DNA of 64,000 bases, taken from contig CAZGQM010000008.1 in assembly GCA_964528055.1 (NCBI GenBank), positions 83,051-147,050 of the forward strand, given 5' to 3'. Source of the DNA: Geoanaerobacter sp964528055 (lineage in GTDB: Bacteria > Desulfobacterota > Desulfuromonadia > Geobacterales > DSM-12255). Shown here piece after piece: positions 41,903-50,993 of the stretch. The notes beneath the pieces were generated by a model. It did not search any database. It had not been told where the DNA came from and saw nothing but the letters and a program-made list of their open reading frames with translations. The translations under genes and the position numbers were made by a program. Position 1 is the first letter of the stretch. Every line of letters starts with the position of its first letter.

Positions 41903-43631
41903 TAGTTGACTCCCTGTTTTCAGCTGAACGGAAATCCTTAACTCTGAGTTGCAGAGACCTTCTACCATTCCAGATATTTTCCTGCAGAGCCACCACCAGA
42001 TCGATGCACCCAGGAAGTTCACGGCCTGCCAAACCAAAGCCGATTGCGTCAAACGAGCAACCGGCGGAATCGATCCGTAACTTTACATGTGAACCCTTCA
42101 AGACCCTTTTCTCCAGAATACGAACGGATCGAAGGAGAAAGAGGGGCTCTGGATTGCCCATCCCAAAGGGTTGAAGGGGAAGCAGCTGATCTAACAGATC
42201 TAGGGTAAGATCAGCGGAGGAGAGCTCACCATCCAGGGAGAGCTCAGGAACCAGATCATCTTGAGAAAGTTCTCCGCTTGCCACTTGATCAAAATGCTGC
42301 ATAAAGGCCTTAAGTGTCCCTTCAGCAATGGATAGTCCAGCAGCTTGCCGATGTCCGCCGAATTTCAGCAGGTGGTCGGAGCAGGCATTCAATGCCTGAT
42401 AGAGGTGAAACCCGGGGATACTCCTGCCCGAACCTCGTCCGCTCCCCTCCTGCAGTGCAATGAGAATTGTGGGACGGTGAAACAGGTCTACTATGCGCGA
42501 GGCAACGATCCCGATCACTCCGGGATGCCAGTCGGTTGAGGCAAGGACGATGCTGTGCCCCCCATGAAGATCTGGCGACTCACTGATCATCTGCAAGGCA
42601 CTTTCGAGGATTTCGCGCTCCAGTGACTGTCGCTCGTTGTTGCTCGCATCCAGTTCGGCAGCTATTCGTGCCGCCTTTTCGTAGTCATCGCACAGAAGCA
42701 GTTCAACTCCGAGGGCTGCATCCTCCAGCCGTCCGGCAGCGTTCAGTCTGGGAGCTAGACGGAACCCAACCGCACCGCAAGTCACCTCTCCAGTCACGCC
42801 GGCAACATCCTTGAGCGCCTGTATGCCTGGCCGGGATGAGCCTTCCAGCACCTTCAACCCGTAGCGGGTAAGTGTCCGATTCTCCCCTGTAAGAGGAACA
42901 ACGTCTGCGATGGTCCCCAGTGCCACGAAATCAAGATATTCACGCAAATCGGGCTCAACGGTAGCAGAAAATATCCCTTGATCACGCAGCACCTTGCGAA
43001 GTGCCATGAGAAGGTTGAACGCCACCCCTACTCCTGCCAAAGGGATGAAGGGAAATGGCGATCCGGGACGCAGAGGGTTGATGACGGCATAGGCATCGGG
43101 GAGCTGAGGGGAAGGGGTATGATGGTCGGTTATGATCAGGTCGATTCCGAGAGCGGAAGAGAGTGCGGCCTCCGCAACCGCAGAAATCCCGCAATCTACC
43201 GTGACAACAACCTTTGCACCTTGCGCAGCCACCTCTGCCAGGCCTTCTGAGGAGAGGCCATAACCATGTTCCAGGCGGCGGGGGATGTAATAGAAAGATG
43301 ATATTCCCACAGCCCTGAAAAAGCTCATCAGAAGGGCAACGGATGTAATACCATCTACATCGTAATCACCGTAGACACAGACCGTCTCTCCGGCCTCTCT
43401 TGCAGCGGCAAGGCGGTTAACCGCACGACCCATGTCAAGGAGCAGAAACGGGTCATGCAGATCTGCAAGAGACGCGGAAATAAAACGGCGAGCAGTATCA
43501 GAGGTGACTATCCCGCGACCAGCCAAAACCCGGGCAATTGGGGGCGCAAACCCCATCTCCTCAACCAGCAGTGAAATCGAAGCAGTATCTGCTTCGCGCA
43601 TCCGCCATCGTTTATCAATAACCGGCTGCAT
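41895..43631 (-). CDS. recJ: single-stranded-DNA-specific exonuclease RecJ
   Basis: The 578-residue enzyme degrades single-stranded DNA 5' to 3' in repair and recombination. Core motifs are YGDYDVDGITS (87-97), VVVTVDCGIS, DHHTPS (169-174, the DHH triad), a metal-ligand region FRLAPRLNAAGRLEDA, and GSGRSIPGFHLYQ, GGHRQAAGLSI in DHHA1. It overlaps the CDF gene by eight bases and starts about 90 bases after the TPR gene terminator. Confidence 0.96.
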   Translation of the reverse strand: MQPVIDKRWRMREADTASISLLVEEMGFAPPIARVLAGRGIVTSDTARRFISASLADLHDPFLLLDMGRAVNRLAAAREAGETVCVYGDYDVDGITSVALLMSFFRAVGISSFYYIPRRLEHGYGLSSEGLAEVAAQGAKVVVTVDCGISAVAEAALSSALGIDLIITDHHTPSPQLPDAYAVINPLRPGSPFPFIPLAGVGVAFNLLMALRKVLRDQGIFSATVEPDLREYLDFVALGTIADVVPLTGENRTLTRYGLKVLEGSSRPGIQALKDVAGVTGEVTCGAVGFRLAPRLNAAGRLEDAALGVELLLCDDYEKAARIAAELDASNNERQSLEREILESALQMISESPDLHGGHSIVLASTDWHPGVIGIVASRIVDLFHRPTILIALQEGSGRGSGRSIPGFHLYQALNACSDHLLKFGGHRQAAGLSIAEGTLKAFMQHFDQVASGELSQDDLVPELSLDGELSSADLTLDLLDQLLPLQPFGMGNPEPLFLLRSVRILEKRVLKGSHVKLRIDSAGCSFDAIGFGLAGRELPGCIDLVVALQENIWNGRRSLQLRVKDFRSAENRESTNG

Positions 43632-43674
43632 GGCTGCCCTTCACCCAGAACAACTGGATGCTATCCAACGCGCT

Positions 43675-43702
43675 CAAAAAAAACCCCCGCTGAAGCGAGG
43701 GC
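43675..43702 (-). terminator. intrinsic terminator after the sec/TPR operon
   Basis: On the minus strand CCCTCGC-TTCA-GCGGGGG (one U-G pair) is followed by eight T residues. It sits 17 bases past the TPR stop and marks the end of the spoIID-queA-tgt-sec-TPR run. Confidence 0.9.
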
Positions 43703-43718
43703 AAAAAGGTGAAATCTT

Positions 43719-44297
43719 CTATTTCATCCCTTGCGAAGCACCCTGGGGGTTTGCTTTCAGCTCTTGAATCATCCCTTTGACCTGCTGGGCTGTCGGACTG
43801 GTCGAATCTATGGCCAGAAACCTGTTCCATGCCGCAATTGCCTTATCAGGCTGCTTGAGGTCCGTGGAATAAACCACTCCTATGTTCATGAGGCTCTGCG
43901 GATGCTTGGGATCGACCTGACTGGCCTTTTCAAAGTTGGCTATGGCCTTGTCGTACCACCCCATCTTCCGGTACATGACACCTTGATCGGTCAGGACATT
44001 TGCGTCATTCGGGTTGAGCTCAAGAGCCTTCCCATAAGCGCTAATGGCCTTTTGTGTCTGATCGGTGTCAAAATAGTCATTACCGAGCTGGACCCATGCC
44101 TGGCGATTGGTTGGTTCCTTGGCTACCAGCTTCTCTGCTTCGACAATGCGCGCCTGGTAGTCGGTCGGGCTTCCGGACCCCATAGGTATGGATGACTGTT
44201 GCTGGACCTTCTCTGCCTTGCCGGTGAAGAACATGTACCCGATAAGGAGCCCAGCGATAAGTGCTACTGCAGCGACGAGAATCTGTTCCTTGTTCAA
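43719..44297 (-). CDS. TPR-repeat membrane-anchored protein
   Basis: The 192-residue protein has an N-terminal membrane helix (about 5-25) and then TPR repeats: NRQAWVQLGNDYFDTDQTQK, a second with KALELNPNDANVLTDQGVM and a third with PKHPQSLMNIGVVYSTDL. It probably acts as an assembly scaffold in the periplasm. It follows secF by 12 bases with GGAGAG, hinting at a role with the Sec translocon or exported proteins, but nothing direct shows this. Confidence 0.82.
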   Translation of the reverse strand: MNKEQILVAAVALIAGLLIGYMFFTGKAEKVQQQSSIPMGSGSPTDYQARIVEAEKLVAKEPTNRQAWVQLGNDYFDTDQTQKAISAYGKALELNPNDANVLTDQGVMYRKMGWYDKAIANFEKASQVDPKHPQSLMNIGVVYSTDLKQPDKAIAAWNRFLAIDSTSPTAQQVKGMIQELKANPQGASQGMK

Positions 44298-44309
44298 GGT
44301 GCTCTCCTT

Positions 44310-45227
44310 TTAAGCCTTTGCTTCGGCTTTATTGAGTTCTTTACCCTCCCACAGCGCTACTATGGGGCTGGCTACAAAGATGGACGAATAGGTAGCGACC
44401 ACTACTCCTATTACAAGTGCAAAGGCAAAGTCATGAATCACTTCGCCTCCGAACAAAAAGAGGGAAAGGGACGCAAGAAACGTGGTAAGCGAGGTTATGA
44501 TGGTTCGCGACAGCACTTCGTTGATACTGTCATTAAAGATTTTTATCATTGAACCTTTCAGGTTCTTGTGCATGTTTTCGCGGATACGGTCGAACACAAC
44601 CACCGTATCGGTAAGGGAATAGCCGGCAATGGTAAGCGCAGCTGTAATGAAGAGAAGGTTGAACTCTTTTCCCAATACGAAGAAGACCGCGAACATGGCA
44701 AATACATCATGCATGGTGGCAATCGTGGCGCCGACGCCGAATTTGAAGTCGAAGCGCCAGGCAACGTAAATGATGATACCCAGCAAGGAGATGGCAATTG
44801 CCACCAGGGTATCCTTACGGAGCTTATCGCCGATGGAAGGGCCAATTTCAGTTGAGCTCTCGACCACGAATGGGTTGGCGGGGAACTCCTTCCTGAAAAT
44901 TTCCTCAATTGCGTTTGCAGCCTTGCCGGTCTCCAGGGTGGTCTTGCCGACCTTCAGCAGAAGCTTGTTCCCATCTTTGATATCCTGAATATTTACCTCT
45001 TTCAGGTTGTTCTTTATAAGAGCCGCGCGGGCCTGATCAATATGCAGCGGCTGGGAGAACTTGAGCTGTATGGAGGTACCACCTGAAAAGTCAATCCCCA
45101 TATTGGCCGCACCCCGTGCGATCTGAACCATCGCTACTATTCCGATCAGAGTGATGACCCCTGAAAGAATGAAGGAGATATTTCGTTTGCCGATGAAATC
45201 AATGCTTGTCTTGCCGATCAGTTCCAT
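44310..45227 (-). CDS. secF: protein translocase subunit SecF
   Basis: The 305-residue protein has six membrane helices and the RND-type SecF signature: GIDFSGGTSIQLKFS near residues 40-55, a periplasmic domain, and the block AGYSLTDTVVVFDRIRENMH. SecDF uses the proton gradient to help complete protein export from the Sec channel. It follows secD by 15 bases. Order yajC-secD-secF is the classical one. Confidence 0.96.
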   Translation of the reverse strand: MELIGKTSIDFIGKRNISFILSGVITLIGIVAMVQIARGAANMGIDFSGGTSIQLKFSQPLHIDQARAALIKNNLKEVNIQDIKDGNKLLLKVGKTTLETGKAANAIEEIFRKEFPANPFVVESSTEIGPSIGDKLRKDTLVAIAISLLGIIIYVAWRFDFKFGVGATIATMHDVFAMFAVFFVLGKEFNLLFITAALTIAGYSLTDTVVVFDRIRENMHKNLKGSMIKIFNDSINEVLSRTIITSLTTFLASLSLFLFGGEVIHDFAFALVIGVVVATYSSIFVASPIVALWEGKELNKAEAKA

Positions 45228-45242
45228 GATGTAGTTTCTCCC

Positions 45243-46844
45243 TTAAATGCTCAGTTTCTTGACCCTGAGGCGGCTCAGGCAGAAGTCGAAAACCACCTTG
45301 GTAGCAACCAGGGAGGTGAAGAGGTTGATGATGATGCCGAGACTTAGTGACACTGCAAATCCCTTGACCGGGCCAGTTCCGAACTGGAAGAGCACTGCAG
45401 CAGTTATGAGCGTGGTAACATGGGAGTCCATGACTGTAAGGAAGGCCTTGTCATATCCCGCGTCAATCCCTGCCGCCGCCGTCTTGCCGAGCCGGAGCTC
45501 TTCCCGTATCCTCTCGAATATAAGTACGTTGGAATCAACAGACATTCCGATGAGAAGCACGATAGCTGCAATGCCGGGAAGGGTAAGGGTTGCTCCAAGA
45601 GCTGCCAGAGCACCCATCAGGAAGATTATGTTAAGAACCATCCCCAGGTTGGCGACAAGGCCGGACAGCTTGTAGTAGATCGCCATAAAGACCACCACCA
45701 GCAGAACACCGATGAGGCCGGCCATAAGACCTTTGTTGATGGAATCCTGTCCAAGGGAGGGGCCTACCGTGACATTCTGGATGATATTCACAGGAGCAGG
45801 GAGTGAACCGGCGCGAAGCACTATAGCCAGGTCAGCGGCCTCTTTCTCCGAAAACGAGCCGGAAATCTGGGCACTGCCGCCGGAGATCCTCTCCCTGATG
45901 ACCGGTGCCGAGTAGATCGTGCTGTCAAGCACTATGGCAAAGCGTTTGCCGACATTGGCTGCAGTAACCTGATCAAACAGCCGGGCACCGGTAGAGTTGA
46001 AATCAATCGCCACGTAGGGCTGGTTGAACTGTGAGTCTATCCTGACCTGGGCATCGGTAAGGAGTTCACCGGTTATCATTGCCTTTTTCTTGACGACAAG
46101 CGGAATCTCGGTAACCGCACCGGTAGCCTGGTCGACCTTCTTCTCTACAAGAAGCTCCTCATCTTCCGGAACCGTTCCCGGAGTTGCCGAGGCAGCGTTG
46201 ATGTTTTCGTCCACCAGCTTGAACTCAAGCCGCGCGGTCTTGCCGATCAACTCGATGGCACGCTTCGGATCCTTTATCCCCGGAAGCTGGACAACGATAT
46301 GGTTTATCCCTTCACGCTGGATGATCGGCTCTGAGACGCCGAACTGGTCGATCCTGTTTCGAATCGTCTCCAGCGCCTGGGCCACCGCCTTGTCCTTTCG
46401 GTCCTGGGCTACCTTTTCGTTCATCCGGAGCTGGAGATTCACAAATCCACCTTCATCGAATGCCGGAAGCAGCTCCATCTCCGGGTATTTCTTCTTGATT
46501 TGAGCCTGGACGTTATCGGCTGTCCCTCTATCGTAGAAGGTCAGCTGGACCTTGTCGGCAGCCACCCGTCCGATCCGCTTGAAGCGGAGGTTCTGGTCAG
46601 CCAGGGTGTCCTCGAGATCTGTTGCAATGAGGTCCAGAGCACCTTCCAAAGCCTTGACTGTATCCACCTCCATAACCAGGTGGGTCCCTCCCTGGAGGTC
46701 GAGTCCAAGGTGTATTTTGTCGGTCGGAAGAACTCCTTTCCACCACGACGGCAGCTTGCCAACCAGGGTTGGTACCAGATAGACGAATGACAACAGTAAA
46801 AACAGCGCAATCAGGCTGACGCGCGAGCCAAAGCCTTTTGACAT
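45243..46844 (-). CDS. secD: protein translocase subunit SecD
   Basis: The 533-residue protein has an N-terminal helix, large periplasmic P1 domain (about 40-340) with LGLDLQGGTHLVMEVD and the C-terminal membrane half with GMSVDSNVLIFERIREELR and LTVMDSHVTTLITAAVLF. These are the conserved proton-path regions of SecD. It works with SecF and YajC in export. ATG lies 28 bases after the yajC stop with AAGGAG before it. Confidence 0.96.
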   Translation of the reverse strand: MSKGFGSRVSLIALFLLLSFVYLVPTLVGKLPSWWKGVLPTDKIHLGLDLQGGTHLVMEVDTVKALEGALDLIATDLEDTLADQNLRFKRIGRVAADKVQLTFYDRGTADNVQAQIKKKYPEMELLPAFDEGGFVNLQLRMNEKVAQDRKDKAVAQALETIRNRIDQFGVSEPIIQREGINHIVVQLPGIKDPKRAIELIGKTARLEFKLVDENINAASATPGTVPEDEELLVEKKVDQATGAVTEIPLVVKKKAMITGELLTDAQVRIDSQFNQPYVAIDFNSTGARLFDQVTAANVGKRFAIVLDSTIYSAPVIRERISGGSAQISGSFSEKEAADLAIVLRAGSLPAPVNIIQNVTVGPSLGQDSINKGLMAGLIGVLLVVVFMAIYYKLSGLVANLGMVLNIIFLMGALAALGATLTLPGIAAIVLLIGMSVDSNVLIFERIREELRLGKTAAAGIDAGYDKAFLTVMDSHVTTLITAAVLFQFGTGPVKGFAVSLSLGIIINLFTSLVATKVVFDFCLSRLRVKKLSI

Positions 46845-46872
46845 AAAAACGGTACTCCTTTCGAAGGGGGGA

Positions 46873-47208
46873 CTAGTCCTTTTTTACAACGCTAGCAATA
46901 TGTCCCTTATTGAACTTAACGTTCACTCCCGTGGAGATCTCCAGGGTGACGACAGTATCGTCAATGGTGTTGACCTTGCCATGCATCCCGCCGGCTGTCA
47001 CCACCTGGTCTCCCTTTTTGATCGAATCCAGCAGGGCGCGGTGCTCTTTAGCCTTCTTCTGCTGTGGGCGGATTAGGAGAAAGTAGAAGATTGCGAACAT
47101 GAAAACAAGCGGGATCAGATTCATCATCGCACTCTGCGCCCCACCTGCTGCAGCCCCCCCACCAACTGGAGAGCCCATTGCATATGCCACACCGGTTAAT
47201 CCTAACAT
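46873..47208 (-). CDS. yajC: preprotein translocase subunit YajC
   Basis: The 111-residue protein has a Gly/Ala-rich N-terminus, one membrane helix (about 30-48) and the YajC signature IRPQQKKAKEHRALLDSIKK with GDQVVTAGGMHGKV. The N-terminal part is longer than usual. GGAGGTACAACG precedes ATG. It begins the sec group, about 95 bases after tgt. Confidence 0.93.
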   Translation of the reverse strand: MLGLTGVAYAMGSPVGGGAAAGGAQSAMMNLIPLVFMFAIFYFLLIRPQQKKAKEHRALLDSIKKGDQVVTAGGMHGKVNTIDDTVVTLEISTGVNVKFNKGHIASVVKKD

Positions 47209-47303
47209 CGTTGTACCTCCAATAGAAATGATTACATCATGTTGTATGAATCGCTGATAATGGTCGCTGTGTGATCAGAATTCACCCTGACAGCCCTACC
47301 GTT

Positions 47304-48434
47304 TTAGTTTTCGAACCCTTTTTGTCTTTTAGCGTAAAATTCCTGCCTGAACACGCTGAAACGACCATCGGCAATTGCTGCGCGTACCTGGGTCATCAGC
47401 GAAAGGTAGTAGTGCAGATTGTGCCATGTATTGAGCCTTGCCGCCAAAATCTCGCCGGCCCGGTAGAGATGGCGGAGATAGGCACGACTGAAGTTACGAC
47501 AGACGTAGCAGTCGCACTCCGGGTCCACCGGCCCGTTATCCTCAGTATAGGCGGCCCCCTTGATGTTAACCCGGCCAAAACTGGTAAAAAGCATTCCGTT
47601 TCTGGCATTCCGGGTCGGCATCACGCAGTCGAACATGTCGTAGCCTGCATTGATCCCCTCGATCAGATCTTCCGGGGTTCCGATACCCATTACATAGCGA
47701 GGTGTCAGCGCGGGGAGCATCCCGGAACAGCACTCCATCATCTCGTACCTCAGAGCTGGCTCTTCCCCCACCGAAAGCCCTCCAAGTGCATATCCGTCAA
47801 ATCCTATCTCGCAAAGCTCTGCAGCGCTCCGCGCCCTGAGTTCAGGATACATCCCACCCTGTACAATGCCGAACAGTGCCTGACCATCCCTCTTTTTGGC
47901 CTCTTTGCAACGTCTCGCCCAGCGTGTGGTCAGTTGAAGAGACCTCTGTAGGTATTCGTATTCAGAAGGATACGGTGGGCACTCATCGAAACACATGGCG
48001 ATGTCGCTACCGAGAGACTCCTGTATTGCAATGGCGGTCTCCGGTGAAATGAAGTGGTACGACCCGTCAAGATGAGACTTGAAACGTACCCCCTCTTCCG
48101 AAATTTTGTTGAGTTCGTTTAGGCTGAAGACCTGGAATCCGCCACTGTCCGTGAGGATAGGCCCCTTCCAGGACATAAACCTGTGCAACCCGCCCATACG
48201 CTCAACCAGCTCATGTCCGGGCCGGATATAAAGGTGGTAAGTGTTGGAGAGTATGATTTGTGCTCCGACCTCCTCAAGTTCATCGGGGGTCATCGCCTTG
48301 ACAGTGGCCTGGGTACCGACCGGCATGAAGATGGGAGTCTCAATACTCCCGTGCGGTGTTGTCAAAGAGCCGAGGCGGGCAAGGCCATCCTGCTTTATCA
48401 GCTTGAAATGTATTGAAGACAAATTAACCTTCAC
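47304..48434 (-). CDS. tgt: queuine tRNA-ribosyltransferase (Tgt)
   Basis: The enzyme exchanges guanine-34 for preQ1 in tRNAs with GUN anticodons (His, Asp, Asn, Tyr). The 376-residue protein has the start block KTDGLARLG-type (LIKQDGLARLGSL), PVGTQATVKAM, GGLHRFMSWKGPILTDSGGF with the catalytic Asp (DSGGFQ), and VMGIGTPEDLIEGINAGYDM. The zinc site is CDCYVC...H near 320. I start at GTG 48434 as it falls ten bases after the queA stop; upstream ATG 48480 would overlap queA. Confidence 0.95.
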   Translation of the reverse strand: MKVNLSSIHFKLIKQDGLARLGSLTTPHGSIETPIFMPVGTQATVKAMTPDELEEVGAQIILSNTYHLYIRPGHELVERMGGLHRFMSWKGPILTDSGGFQVFSLNELNKISEEGVRFKSHLDGSYHFISPETAIAIQESLGSDIAMCFDECPPYPSEYEYLQRSLQLTTRWARRCKEAKKRDGQALFGIVQGGMYPELRARSAAELCEIGFDGYALGGLSVGEEPALRYEMMECCSGMLPALTPRYVMGIGTPEDLIEGINAGYDMFDCVMPTRNARNGMLFTSFGRVNIKGAAYTEDNGPVDPECDCYVCRNFSRAYLRHLYRAGEILAARLNTWHNLHYYLSLMTQVRAAIADGRFSVFRQEFYAKRQKGFEN

Positions 48435-48441
48435 AAGAAGT

Positions 48442-49473
48442 TCAGTAGATAAACATTGCATCGCCGTAACTATAAAACCGGAACCTTCGCCTGACCGCTT
48501 CTGCATAGGCATTAAACAAAAGATCCTTGCCTGCAAAGGCTGAGACCAGCATCAGAAGAGTTGATTTCGGTAGATGAAAGTTTGTTATCAGGGCATCAAC
48601 CACCTTGAATCGGTACCCTGGAGAGATAAAAATATCCGCATACCCCTCTCCAGCCACCAGACTGCCATCATCACGGGCAGCCTGTTCGAGGGCCCTGGCC
48701 GTCGTGGTACCCAGCGCGACAACCCTTCCCCCCTGCTGCCGCGTCTCTCCTATAAGGTCTGCTGTGGATTGCGGAATAACATACCTCTCACTATGCATCC
48801 GGTGGTCACTCAGATCCTCGCTCCGTATCGGCATAAAGGTTCCAAGGCCGACATGCAGGGTAAGTGAAGCAATCCGAACCCCCTTTGAACGAACTGCGTC
48901 CAACAGACCGGGGGTTACGTGCAAACCTGCAGTTGGCGCAGCCACTGCTCCGTCACTGCATGCAAAAACCGTCTGGTAGCGTTCTCGATCCTTTTCAACC
49001 GGGTTCCTCCTTATGTAAGGAGGTAGCGGGACGGTGCCAAATCTAGCCAGCCAGCTGTCGAAATTTTCAGCAGATTCAAAGGCAACCTTCCAGCACTCAC
49101 CTTCACCGCGACCTTCTACCCGACCTGACATCCCCCCTGAGAGTCTGACGAGCATACCGATCTTCGGAGGTTTAGAGCAACGGAGCAGACAGTCCCAGAG
49201 TTGCGCAGCACCATCGTAGCGCCGCACCAGGAAGACCTCGATCCTGCCGCCGCTATCCTTATTTCCCTGCAACCTGGCCGGAATAACACGCGTGTCGTTG
49301 AGCAGCAGAAGGTCACCTGGGCCAAGTAGCTTCACCAGACCACCGAACAGGGTTTCCCCGATTGCACCGCTAGAACGATCCAGGGTCATTAGCCTTGAAG
49401 CGTCACGCTGCTCCGTGGCTTCCTGTGCGATCAGTTCAAGCGGGAGTTCGTAATCAAAATCAGCCAGACGCAT
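48442..49473 (-). CDS. queA: S-adenosylmethionine:tRNA ribosyltransferase-isomerase (QueA)
   Basis: QueA adds the epoxycyclopentanediol ring of queuosine to preQ1-34 using SAM. The 343-residue protein has the opening LADFDYELPLELIAQEA, LLLLNDTRVIPARLQGNKD, the PTAGLHVTPGLLDAVRSKGV block, HVGLGTFMPI and LITNFHLPKSTLLMLVSAFAG. It lies between spoIID and tgt; the pairing with tgt makes a queuosine step pair. Confidence 0.96.
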   Translation of the reverse strand: MRLADFDYELPLELIAQEATEQRDASRLMTLDRSSGAIGETLFGGLVKLLGPGDLLLLNDTRVIPARLQGNKDSGGRIEVFLVRRYDGAAQLWDCLLRCSKPPKIGMLVRLSGGMSGRVEGRGEGECWKVAFESAENFDSWLARFGTVPLPPYIRRNPVEKDRERYQTVFACSDGAVAAPTAGLHVTPGLLDAVRSKGVRIASLTLHVGLGTFMPIRSEDLSDHRMHSERYVIPQSTADLIGETRQQGGRVVALGTTTARALEQAARDDGSLVAGEGYADIFISPGYRFKVVDALITNFHLPKSTLLMLVSAFAGKDLLFNAYAEAVRRRFRFYSYGDAMFIY

Positions 49474-49476
49474 CTG

Positions 49477-50589
49477 TCAATCACCGGAAAACGTCACCAC
49501 CCTTGTACCTGGGTAGTAGTAGGAGAGAATCTCCCGATAATCGAACCCGTCTGCGGCACGCTGTTTGGCACCCCACTGGCAGAGTCCGACACCGTGGCCG
49601 TAACCGGTCCCGCTGAAAAACAGTTCATCGTCCACTAATCGAACTTCGAAGCTTGTGCTCTTGATAACGCCGTATCCGAGAGACTTCCTCAGGCCAACCG
49701 CAGGCACCGTGACTCGTCCCCGTGAGGTAGTAAGCACCACGTCGGTCAAACGTCCGCTCCGGTTGCGAGAACCAGGGCGCAGATCACGCAGACCAGAAAC
49801 CGGGAAACCTCCACTCTTGAGCTGGGCCTCAACCTTCTTGAGAGGAATTCTCTGTTCCCATCGATAAGGGTTTACGGTCTGGCAGTAGTTGCAGCTGACA
49901 CCCTTCAGATACGGTAGATTGTATCCCCAGACATTCTCGGATGCTTCGGTATGCCCACCACAGTTAGAATGGTAGAACGCCTGGACCACTGCTCCAGAAT
50001 AGGTCAGAACCTCGCCGGCGGTCTCTTTGACCCCACGCGCTGCTCGACTGTCTTCTATGTCGCATCCTTCATATACCTGATCCATTACCGTCGCTTCCAT
50101 GTGATACGGGGAAGCTTTCCGAGCTTCCTTCTGGAACACAGCATAGGAGCGCGCAATAACCGCCTGAGCCTTGACAGCTTCCATCGGCCACTGGGAAGAG
50201 ATCTCGCAATTGATGAGGCCGACCAGATAATCCTCAAGGGGGAGTTCATTGATTACCTGCAACCCCTTGTCTGTTGAGGTTACTTCAAGCACTCCTCGAA
50301 AGCCTTTGCCGTTAAACAATACAAAAGCAGGTGCCGAAACCTTGATCCCGCGTAATGTCATCCCGTTTACGGCAATACCACTTCTAACCTTACGGACCTC
50401 CAGAGGGAAGTTGAGCCGCAACGGCTCTCCGGAATCTGTGGTGGCAAGTATGCCGTTGCCATCCAGTCTGAGGCTATCACCACCCTTGAGCAGAGCTATC
50501 CGTATCATATCCTGCTGAAAAGGCTCGATGCCAGCGGTCAGGGAAGGAAGAAGAAGCATCAAGAAAAATAATGTAAAGGTAAAACGCAA
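49477..50589 (-). CDS. SpoIID/LytB-domain exported protein
   Basis: The protein (about 370 residues) has a signal sequence (MRFTFTLFFLMLLLP...) and a SpoIID/LytB domain, including LPLEDYLVGLINCEISSQWP, AVKAQAVIARSYAVFQ, ATVMDQVYEGC and SGTGYGHGVGLCQWGAKQRA. SpoIID is a lytic transglycosylase of spore formers; here it is in a Gram-negative setting, probably remodelling peptidoglycan or working outside the cytoplasm. The start is uncertain: TTG 50589 has AAAGG upstream, TTG 50607 has no site. It overlaps queA by spacing of three bases. Confidence 0.85.
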   Translation of the reverse strand: MRFTFTLFFLMLLLPSLTAGIEPFQQDMIRIALLKGGDSLRLDGNGILATTDSGEPLRLNFPLEVRKVRSGIAVNGMTLRGIKVSAPAFVLFNGKGFRGVLEVTSTDKGLQVINELPLEDYLVGLINCEISSQWPMEAVKAQAVIARSYAVFQKEARKASPYHMEATVMDQVYEGCDIEDSRAARGVKETAGEVLTYSGAVVQAFYHSNCGGHTEASENVWGYNLPYLKGVSCNYCQTVNPYRWEQRIPLKKVEAQLKSGGFPVSGLRDLRPGSRNRSGRLTDVVLTTSRGRVTVPAVGLRKSLGYGVIKSTSFEVRLVDDELFFSGTGYGHGVGLCQWGAKQRAADGFDYREILSYYYPGTRVVTFSGD

Positions 50590-50607
50590 GTGGCAGGCCT
50601 TTGTCAA

Positions 50608-50993
50608 AACTTAAAGATGAAATCATACATCAACCCGCAAAGTCAATTTTTTTTGTCTCTATCCGCTTCTCCTTGAAACTTGGCTGGCGTTTTGCTTTAA
50701 TGAGAAAATAAAACGCCAGGTCAACCAATGGCGGCAATGATAGGGGGTGGTGTTCCCCTTGTCAAGAGCATCGAAGACAATTCGCTGTTAGCTGCAACTA
50801 CCTGCTGAATTTGCACTTTACAGGATAGTGCGGCTATCTGCACCAACTATTCGAATTACTCGGTTTTAATTATTATTATTCAATAACTTGCATACATTAA
50901 CAAACCATAACCGCTATTTGGCATACTGAATTACGGTCAAAGCAAGTAACCGTAACCAGAGTGAGCAACTCCATAACTCGCAGGGTCCGGACG
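50608..50993. other. intergenic region between spoIID and the HD-GYP gene
   Basis: The region holds an inverted repeat TGGCGTTTT (50685-50693) and AAAACGCCA (50710-50718), perfect over nine bases, suited to a regulator or hairpin. Around 50860-50930 the sequence is AT-rich, as a promoter region for the plus-strand sensor gene would be. No gene of its own was found. Confidence 0.5.

Noticed and set aside
50685..50718. Inverted repeat TGGCGTTTT/AAAACGCCA as a terminator
   Set aside because: No T-run follows on either strand, so it is listed only as a possible regulator site.
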